A stretch of 7,360 bases of DNA from an uncultured Carnobacterium sp. (GTDB lineage: Bacteria; Bacillota; Bacilli; Lactobacillales; Aerococcaceae): positions 1-7,360 of the forward strand of contig CALCML010000307.1 of NCBI GenBank assembly GCA_937967765.1. The letters run 5' to 3'. Position 1 is the first letter of the stretch. The number at the start of each line of letters is the position of its first letter. The position numbers and the translations under genes are program-made. Below are positions 1-4,919 of the stretch, piece by piece. A model generated the notes under the pieces. The model made no database searches. It saw only the letters and a program-made list of their open reading frames with translations, and was not told where the DNA came from.

Positions 1-173
1 ACCATGCACACAATCGGAAGGCTCACTCCAGACTCGAGCACTTTTTGCAAAGCCCCGACGCTTGGCGTTAATCCTCCTAAGAACAGTGCGCTATTCAATT
101 CAATGCGGTCAGCACCAGCACGCTCTGCAATCTGGCAGTCTGCGATGCTTCCAGCACATACTTCAACTGTCAT
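1..173 (-). CDS. CutC-family TIM-barrel protein, N-terminal 57 residues (gene continues beyond the window)
   Basis: The reading frame starts with an ATG at 173-171 that overlaps the TGA of the upstream peptidase gene (ATGA), with a modest AGAAGGGA ribosome binding site. It runs off the window after 57 codons. The N-terminus MTVEVCAGS, then GADRIEL (residues 20-26) and GGLTPSVG (33-40), is the signature of the CutC family, a (beta/alpha)8 barrel of usually about 200-250 residues. The family is named for copper homeostasis. The E. coli copper phenotype has since been ascribed to the small RNA MicL encoded within cutC, so the protein's biochemical role is open. It is unrelated to the choline TMA-lyase also called CutC. 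The Cys normally following the IEL motif (Cys52 in human CUTC) is Asn27 here, while the earlier Cys6 is kept. As last visible gene of a glycosylasparaginase/PTS operon, an enzyme role on a sugar or amino-sugar is plausible but inferred. Confidence 0.85.
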   Translation of the reverse strand, partial: MTVEVCAGSIADCQIAERAGADRIELNSALFLGGLTPSVGALQKVLESGVSLPIVCM

Positions 174-1306
174 ACCGTCCCTTCTTTCATGCGCGACAAT
201 GCAAGTAGCGCTAGTCCATAAATAATCGTATCTGTTTCTAAGTCTTTAATCCCAATCCATTCGTTTGGCAAATGCGCAATATCTCTTTGCCCTGGGAAAC
301 TTGGACCATACGCAATGATATTTGGAATGATTTTAGCATAGGTTCCACCCGTTGTCGTCACTGGAACGCTATCGCTCTGCGTGATATCCGTGTACACCTT
401 TTGCAAGGCTTGCACGTAGGCGGAATCCTTGTCATAAAGCACTGGGTCCCAATGCGAAATCACGTCTAGCACGCCACCTTCTGGTACATGCATATTGATT
501 TTCTCAACCAACTCGTCTTTTGTGCAACTTGCTGGATAGCACATCGTCCATTCGACATAATGACGACCGTCTTCGAGTCCAAACGTTTCGCCGCGCAGTT
601 GCATCATCCCGAAGTCACTATCTTCATAGGCGATGCCCAATTCTTCCCCGCGATGGTTTGTATGGAGAAGTTTTTCGTTGGCAAATGTATACAATCCGGA
701 TACTTTATCCGAGGATACAGACAATCGTACTCTGAGACGACCGCGTTCGCCGTAAACGACTGGCCATTTACAGTCTGGCGTCCATCCAAATGTTGGTGGC
801 ACTTCTTTTGTTAAATAGTGCTTCACGCATCCAAATCCTGTCTCTTCATTCGTCCCAAAAACAATCCGCACCGGTCGATCAAAGGTCACACCTCTTTCCT
901 TCAACACATATAGCGCATAAAGGTTCGATAGAATTGGCCCTTTGTTATCCAATGTCCCGCGTCCGTAGAGTCTTCCGTCACGAACGGTAAGGTCTAACGC
1001 TGGAGAAATCCATCCTTCTCCAAGTGGCATCACATCCACGTGACCAAAGATGCCATAGTACGCGCCATCTGGTCGGTCTTCTCCGTACTGTGCGTATCCG
1101 ATCTTATTATCGATATTCTTTGTTTGAAATCCAAGTTCACTCGCAATCGCAAGCACTTCATCAAGTGCTCGTCTAGGCCCCTTGCCGAACGGGGCGCCTT
1201 CTTCTGCTTCGCCTCGAATACTTGGAATGGCGACCATTCGTCGCAGCCCTTCAAAGAGTGCAGGTTGAATGCCTTTCAACTCTGCAATCCATTCTTCTTG
1301 ATTCAT
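170..1306 (-). CDS. M20-family metallopeptidase, PepV-like dipeptidase, short form
   Basis: This 378-residue cytoplasmic protein has the full zinc peptidase M20 motif set: GHVDV with metal ligands His89 and Asp91, GRGTLDNKGP with bridging Asp120, NEETG with the catalytic and metal-binding Glu154-Glu155, a TPD motif with Asp178, GGTYAK at 320-325, and a C-terminal FPGQ...H..NE segment with His345. The TPD, GGTYAK and FPGQ motifs place it with PepV/Sapep dipeptidases, which are usually about 470 residues. The shortening appears to be in the lid domain between roughly residues 190 and 290. The family cleaves dipeptides or acylated amino acids. Here it may trim the peptide part of an imported glyco-amino acid or glycopeptide (inference). 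The start is supported by GGAGGT a few bases upstream. ATG overlaps the glycosylasparaginase stop as ATGA, and its own stop overlaps the cutC-like start the same way, indicating translational coupling. Exact substrate is unknown. Confidence 0.9.
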   Translation of the reverse strand: MNQEEWIAELKGIQPALFEGLRRMVAIPSIRGEAEEGAPFGKGPRRALDEVLAIASELGFQTKNIDNKIGYAQYGEDRPDGAYYGIFGHVDVMPLGEGWISPALDLTVRDGRLYGRGTLDNKGPILSNLYALYVLKERGVTFDRPVRIVFGTNEETGFGCVKHYLTKEVPPTFGWTPDCKWPVVYGERGRLRVRLSVSSDKVSGLYTFANEKLLHTNHRGEELGIAYEDSDFGMMQLRGETFGLEDGRHYVEWTMCYPASCTKDELVEKINMHVPEGGVLDVISHWDPVLYDKDSAYVQALQKVYTDITQSDSVPVTTTGGTYAKIIPNIIAYGPSFPGQRDIAHLPNEWIGIKDLETDTIIYGLALLALSRMKEGTV

Positions 1307-2265
1307 TCTTTGACCTCCAATGGCTTCATCCGCTCTTCTAAATACGCTTCAAGCCATTCTTTTGTCGCTAATTCATGTCGCATCGTACCATCACTTTGCG
1401 GATGCACACGGAAAACCGTTGGTGCTAACGTACTTGTGGCAACAACAAATGAGAAGTTCTCAATATTGGAAGCTGCCCCAAAGTCTCCTTTGGCATTCAT
1501 GGCTACTACAGAAATATCTCCTGCTTCGCCACGCGTTCTCTTCAATCGTTCTGCAAGCTCACTCACGGCTTTCTCACACGCCTTTTGTGGACTGAGGCCT
1601 TCTTTCATCAGACGAACGATTTCATAAGAAATTACGCCCTTCATCAAGTCTTCCCCAAGACCCGTTGCCGTTGCACCACCAATCGTGCTGTCGACATATA
1701 ATCCAGATCCGATAAAAGGAGAATCTCCTACACGGCCCGGCTTCTTCATAAAGAGTCCGCTCGTTGAGGTCCCTGCGACCATATCTCCAGATGCATCCAA
1801 TCCCACCATACCAACCGTATCGTGTCCAGCATACGGCGTGAGTTGTTCACGTTCAATATCTTTCAATCGATTATGGAAATGAATCTTCGCACGGTCCGTC
1901 AGCATGTCTTTTTCTTCGAAATGATGAGCCTTCGCAAAGGCTGCTGCCCCTTCTCCGACCAGCACATTATTCACCTTATAAGCGCTCAAGGCACGCGCCA
2001 CCGAGATTGGATTGGCGAACTGTTTTAAGGCACAGACCGCACCGAAATCAAACGTCGATCCATCTAAATAAGCGGCATCTAACTCCACTTCCATCTCTTC
2101 ATTTGGAAGTCCACCATATCCAACAGATTTAAAGTAAGGGAAGTCCTCCACTTCTTTAATCGCGCCTTCAATAGCATCTCCTGCAGTCCCGCCCGCTTCT
2201 AAATTCGGGGTCACCTTCTGGATTCCTTCGAGCGCCATTCTCCATGTCGCAATCATACCCCACAT
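1303..2265 (-). CDS. Glycosylasparaginase (N4-(beta-N-acetylglucosaminyl)-L-asparaginase), Ntn hydrolase
   Basis: This 320-residue protein aligns along its whole length with aspartylglucosaminidase, which hydrolyses GlcNAc-Asn to aspartate and a glycosylamine. The self-cleavage site GHDT is at residues 147-150. Thr150 would become the N-terminal nucleophile of the beta chain, giving an alpha chain of 149 and a beta chain of 171 residues. From Thr150 the spacing to Arg178 and Asp181 (GRVGDSP) and to Thr201-Gly202 (ATG) equals that from human Thr206 to the substrate residues Arg234, Asp237, Thr257 and Gly258. Trp8 (ATW) fits the conserved substrate-pocket Trp near the human N-terminus. No signal peptide is seen, so the enzyme is cytoplasmic, unlike lysosomal or secreted homologues, and needs an importer; the PTS upstream is the obvious one. 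The start is supported by AGAGGTGA just before ATG. The gene begins 15 bases after the GrdB-like gene, and its stop overlaps the M20 start. A related plant-type or isoaspartyl substrate is possible but less likely. Confidence 0.93.
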   Translation of the reverse strand: MWGMIATWRMALEGIQKVTPNLEAGGTAGDAIEGAIKEVEDFPYFKSVGYGGLPNEEMEVELDAAYLDGSTFDFGAVCALKQFANPISVARALSAYKVNNVLVGEGAAAFAKAHHFEEKDMLTDRAKIHFHNRLKDIEREQLTPYAGHDTVGMVGLDASGDMVAGTSTSGLFMKKPGRVGDSPFIGSGLYVDSTIGGATATGLGEDLMKGVISYEIVRLMKEGLSPQKACEKAVSELAERLKRTRGEAGDISVVAMNAKGDFGAASNIENFSFVVATSTLAPTVFRVHPQSDGTMRHELATKEWLEAYLEERMKPLEVKE

Positions 2266-2280
2266 TCTCTGTCACCTCTT

Positions 2281-2784
2281 TTACTGAAATCGTTGTTCAC
2301 TTTCGTCTTTGGTTCCGCTAATAATTGCTACGGCTCCGCCTAATGCTTCTCGTAAGCCTACGCCGCCTTTTTTCGGCATTTCCAGCATGACGACTTTATC
2401 TTTATAGGCTGCGATGGTGTCTTCATTCTCTTTCGAACAAATCACATAAGGCTTGCAGTCGGTTTGCTCTTGAATCGCCAACGCAATTTCTGCCGCCATT
2501 TGCGCATAGGTGCCGTAGTTAAAACATGGCCCTGCAAACAGCACTTCTGCTTTCGTTTTTAAAATCAGATTTTTGATTTTATGAATCACTTCTTCTTTAT
2601 GCGCTTGGAAATAATCCGGACCACAATAAATCGTCGCAAGAGCTGTAAGTCCTGCTTTTTCGAAGTCTTCTTTGAACATTAAATAAGAACCAACCCCACC
2701 TTTTTCAAGGCCTAATTCTGTATCGCCACGTTCCTTTCCGCCGAATCCTGCTTGAACTTGGTCGAATAATAATAGTGTTCTCAT
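2281..2784 (-). CDS. GrdB-related protein: stand-alone homologue of the N-terminal domain of glycine/betaine reductase protein B
   Basis: This 167-residue protein begins MRTLLLFDQVQAGFGG and contains AGPCFNYGTYAQMAAEIA (84-101), resembling the AGPAFNAGRYG..CG segment of GrdB and related reductase subunits. It also has IYCGPDYF (52-59) and a C-terminal GGVGLREAL segment (140-148). GrdB is about 430 residues and carries a catalytic selenocysteine in its C-terminal half. This protein ends before that region and has a TAA stop, so there is no sign of Sec readthrough. Cysteines at 54, 87, 110 and 116 could be redox or ligand residues. ATG at 2784 is preferred because AAGGGGTGA precedes it; the longer frame (from 2829) would begin inside the terminator-like hairpin. 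The gene lies between the EIIC and glycosylasparaginase genes. No gene for a partner reductase subunit (GrdA, GrdC-E) is visible. Function is unknown: a role in C-N or C-S bond chemistry or substrate binding is inference only. Confidence 0.75.
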   Translation of the reverse strand: MRTLLLFDQVQAGFGGKERGDTELGLEKGGVGSYLMFKEDFEKAGLTALATIYCGPDYFQAHKEEVIHKIKNLILKTKAEVLFAGPCFNYGTYAQMAAEIALAIQEQTDCKPYVICSKENEDTIAAYKDKVVMLEMPKKGGVGLREALGGAVAIISGTKDESEQRFQ

Positions 2785-2789
2785 CTGTT

Positions 2790-2797
2790 CACCCCTT
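2790..2797 (-). promoter_or_regulatory. Ribosome binding site deciding the GrdB-like start
   Basis: AAGGGGTG lies 5 bases before ATG 2784. It begins only 7 bases after the T-run of the upstream hairpin, leaving no room for a separate promoter between them. Confidence 0.75.
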
Positions 2798-2804
2798 TCT
2801 ATGT

Positions 2805-2835
2805 AAAAAGGTGGCATCCGTTCTCGCATGCCACC
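2805..2835 (-). terminator. Intercistronic hairpin with T-run between the EIIC and GrdB-like genes
   Basis: On the minus strand GGTGGCAT (2835-2828) pairs with ATGCCACC (2817-2810). The 10-base loop can close further through a CG-AGAA-CG cap, and TTTTT follows (2809-2805). This is the form of an intrinsic terminator. It begins 37 bases after the EIIC stop. Because the next gene's ribosome binding site follows at once and no clear promoter is seen in the gap, it probably acts as a partial terminator or attenuator, lowering expression of the downstream enzymes, or protects the 3' end of the PTS mRNA. Confidence 0.8.
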
Positions 2836-2872
2836 CGAAGTTTTGACACTTGTGACTTACGTAGTTGTCATT

Positions 2873-4225
2873 TTATAAGTCATCAAATGATAAGTCGTTT
2901 AAGTCAACGTCGTCTAATTCATCACCTGTTAACATGCTAGCGCCCTCTTCTTCTTTCAAGTATTGTTTATCCAATGCTTTGAAGAATGGGAAGTAGATCA
3001 AGCAGCCTAAGATAATCAAGAAGATTTGGAAGAATCCGGCTACGATACTACCTGTTGATAACCATCCTGAGAAGAAGAATGGTGTTGTCCATGGAAGAGA
3101 AGCCCCTGTTGTATAAGGGATAATTCCCCACATTGTTGCAAGAGTTGCTAAAGTAATATTTACAAGTGGTGTTAATAAGAATGGAATCACGATAATTGGG
3201 TTTAATACCACTGGTAAACCGAATGTAACCATTTCGTTGATACCGAAAATACCAGGGATTAAAGCTAATCGACCGAGTTTCTTCATTCGTTCTGATTTTG
3301 CAAGGAAGACCATTAAGAATACAAGAGATAATGTACTACCTCCACCACCGAAGTTACCGAAAAAGTCTCCGAAAGGTCCAGTGAAGATATTTGGTAATGG
3401 TTGTCCAGCTTTAAACGCTTCCAAGTTTTCGTTTGTTAAAATTAAGTGGATTGGGTTGAAGACTGTATTTGTTACAGCTGGCCCGTTAATACCGAAGAAC
3501 CAGAAGAGTGTTGATAGGAATTGATACAATGGTTCGAAGAAGACGCTTTGACCGAATCCCATCAATGGAGCTTGTAATACTTTATAAATAAATGTTTGTG
3601 CGTATTGGAATTCTGTTAATGAGAAGATGAGATAGATTGCAAATGCAAAGAACATCGCAAACGCACTAGGAATTAAAGCTGCAAATGAATGGTAAACTGC
3701 TGGTGGCACTGCATCAGGAAGTTTGATAACCCATCCTTTTTTCTGAATCGTTACGAAGATTTTTACTGACACAATCGCAGTAATCATCGCTAAGAACACC
3801 CCTGCAGAACCAAGGTTTGAGAATGCAAATCCACTAAACGCTTTACCTGCTTCATTCACAAATTTTGGGTGCACTTTTGGAGTCATGATAAGGTAGCAGA
3901 CAAGTGATAATACTCCCCCTGCAATGGCATCACTTTCTAATTGTTTAGCATATGAATACCCAATACCTACAGCCCCTAAAACCGCTAAAATACTAAATGT
4001 AGAATCAATCACGGCATCCATCGAGTTTTCCCAACCCTTGCCGAAGAATTGCGCCATAAAATCGCTATACCCTGGCACTGGGAAGTTGGCAATAACTAGG
4101 AAAATGGACGCTACGATAATTAATGGTGTACCGACTAAGAACCCGTCACGAATCGCAATCAGCACCTTGTTCGTGCTGAGACGCTCTGCCACGCGGCCCA
4201 TCGTGTTTTCTAAACCTGCAAACAT
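2873..4225 (-). CDS. PTS system EIIC component, lactose/cellobiose (Lac) family
   Basis: This 450-residue membrane permease forms the sugar channel of a PTS transporter; it works with the EIIA and EIIB encoded just upstream. About ten hydrophobic segments are visible between residues 25 and 413. Family motifs include KLPDAVPPAV (168-177), SFAALIPSAFA (180-190), NPIH (257-260), a Gly-rich GNFGGGGSTLSLVF stretch (290-303) and GINEMVTFGLP (328-338). Glu331 matches sugar-contacting Glu334 of Bacillus cereus ChbC. At the same spacing of 84 residues upstream, where ChbC has His250 (GIHG), this protein has Asn247 (GING). The C-terminus is a strongly acidic cytoplasmic tail (424-450). Start is supported by AGGAGG, which overlaps the EIIB stop region. 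The gene is visibly more A+T rich than its catabolic neighbours, as expected of a membrane or highly expressed gene. The sugar cannot be read from sequence; operon context suggests an N-acetylhexosamine-type glyco-amino acid. Confidence 0.95.
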   Translation of the reverse strand: MFAGLENTMGRVAERLSTNKVLIAIRDGFLVGTPLIIVASIFLVIANFPVPGYSDFMAQFFGKGWENSMDAVIDSTFSILAVLGAVGIGYSYAKQLESDAIAGGVLSLVCYLIMTPKVHPKFVNEAGKAFSGFAFSNLGSAGVFLAMITAIVSVKIFVTIQKKGWVIKLPDAVPPAVYHSFAALIPSAFAMFFAFAIYLIFSLTEFQYAQTFIYKVLQAPLMGFGQSVFFEPLYQFLSTLFWFFGINGPAVTNTVFNPIHLILTNENLEAFKAGQPLPNIFTGPFGDFFGNFGGGGSTLSLVFLMVFLAKSERMKKLGRLALIPGIFGINEMVTFGLPVVLNPIIVIPFLLTPLVNITLATLATMWGIIPYTTGASLPWTTPFFFSGWLSTGSIVAGFFQIFLIILGCLIYFPFFKALDKQYLKEEEGASMLTGDELDDVDLNDLSFDDL

Positions 4226-4237
4226 TGTACTAACCTC

Positions 4238-4564
4238 CTATTGTTCTTTTTTTGATTTTAATAATTGAATGGCACGTTTCAAGATACGTTCGCCATCTGC
4301 ATTTCCGTAGTCTTCAAGATTGATGACATCGACAGGAACTCCCATCGGATCGTATTTTGCATGAACCGCATTGAATTTGTATTTCACTTGAGGTCCTAAC
4401 AAGATTACGTCTGGATGGTATTGCTCGTAAATCGTATCAAGTTTCGGGTCTGGAAACGCTTTAATTTCTAGTGGTAAATTATGCTTATCTGCTACGTCTT
4501 GCATTCTGCTAGCCACTAGACTGGTTGACATCCCCGCATTACAAAATAGATAAATTCTTTTCAT
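4238..4564 (-). CDS. PTS system EIIB component, lactose/cellobiose family
   Basis: This 108-residue cytoplasmic phosphocarrier passes phosphate from EIIA to the sugar bound by EIIC. The N-terminus MKRIYLFCNAGMSTSLV holds the phosphocysteine loop, with Cys8 as the phosphorylated residue, followed by the usual alternation of strands and helices, including VILLGPQVKYKF. Length matches the family (about 100-110). Two in-frame ATGs lie six bases apart (4570 and 4564). AAGGAGG at 4573-4579 is only 2 bases from the first but 8 from the second, so the second is chosen; starting at 4570 would add Met-Lys. The stop TAG (4238-4240) lies within the EIIC ribosome binding site, so the two genes are closely linked. 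Gene order EIIA-EIIB-EIIC as separate proteins is common in lactic acid bacteria. Confidence 0.95.
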   Translation of the reverse strand: MKRIYLFCNAGMSTSLVASRMQDVADKHNLPLEIKAFPDPKLDTIYEQYHPDVILLGPQVKYKFNAVHAKYDPMGVPVDVINLEDYGNADGERILKRAIQLLKSKKEQ

Positions 4565-4572
4565 TTTCATTT

Positions 4573-4579
4573 CCTCCTT
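4573..4579 (-). promoter_or_regulatory. Ribosome binding site deciding the EIIB start
   Basis: AAGGAGG is 8 bases from ATG 4564 and only 2 from ATG 4570, favouring the inner start. Confidence 0.8.
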
Positions 4580-4585
4580 CCATTT

Positions 4586-4903
4586 CTATTTAATACTTTC
4601 AATCCGTTCATAAAGGGCGATAATTTCTTCTGCTGTGATTTTAAGAAATTCCGCATTCATCAACTGGTCTTCAGCATGGACCAGTAAGAGAGATAATTGC
4701 ACCGGCTCACCGGATGTTTCTTGTTGTAATAACCCGAAGTGTGCTTCATGACCTTCTGCATGATATTTATCTCCTTCTTCAATACAACGGCGCGCCTCTT
4801 CAAAATGTCCTAAACGCGCTTCTTGCACCGCCTCCATAAAACTGGATTTTGCTGCCCCTAGTGCGCTAATCATCTTAAAACACACTAGCTCAATGCCTTC
4901 CAT
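4586..4903 (-). CDS. PTS system EIIA component, lactose/cellobiose family
   Basis: This 105-residue, largely helical protein is the phosphocarrier that takes phosphate from HPr-P. The motif LLLVHAEDQLM carries His76 as the phosphorylation site, and Asp79 matches the buried Asp that binds the metal ion at the centre of the LacA trimer. The N-terminal part shows the usual GAAKSSFMEAV.EAR.G.FEEA pattern. Length is typical of the family. A strong AAGGAGG sits 7 bases before ATG and only 16 bases separate the gene from the regulator's stop codon, so regulator and transporter are almost certainly co-transcribed. The EIIB start follows 21 bases after this gene's stop. This family (all-helical EIIA with separate EIIB and EIIC) handles lactose, cellobiose, chitobiose and related beta-glycosides. 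Confidence 0.95.
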   Translation of the reverse strand: MEGIELVCFKMISALGAAKSSFMEAVQEARLGHFEEARRCIEEGDKYHAEGHEAHFGLLQQETSGEPVQLSLLLVHAEDQLMNAEFLKITAEEIIALYERIESIK

Positions 4904-4919
4904 ACGATTTCCTCCTTCC

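Noticed and set aside
1040..1627. 195-residue plus-strand reading frame opposite the peptidase and glycosylasparaginase genes
   Set aside because: It is an antisense shadow of two clearly homologous genes; the translation shows no family motif.
2281..2283. Selenocysteine readthrough extending the GrdB-like gene to full GrdB
   Set aside because: The stop is TAA, not TGA, and the next gene starts 15 bases later with its own ribosome binding site.
2785..2829. Longer start for the GrdB-like protein (15 extra residues)
   Set aside because: This start lies inside the terminator-like hairpin, has no good ribosome binding site, and homology begins at MRTLLLF.
2785..2872. RAT-type antiterminator site for a BglG-like regulator before the hairpin
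   Set aside because: There is a weak TGACA...TGTCA dyad and a GTGTCAAAAC stretch, but they do not match the RAT consensus or overlap the terminator stem, and the local regulator lacks the RNA-binding CAT domain.
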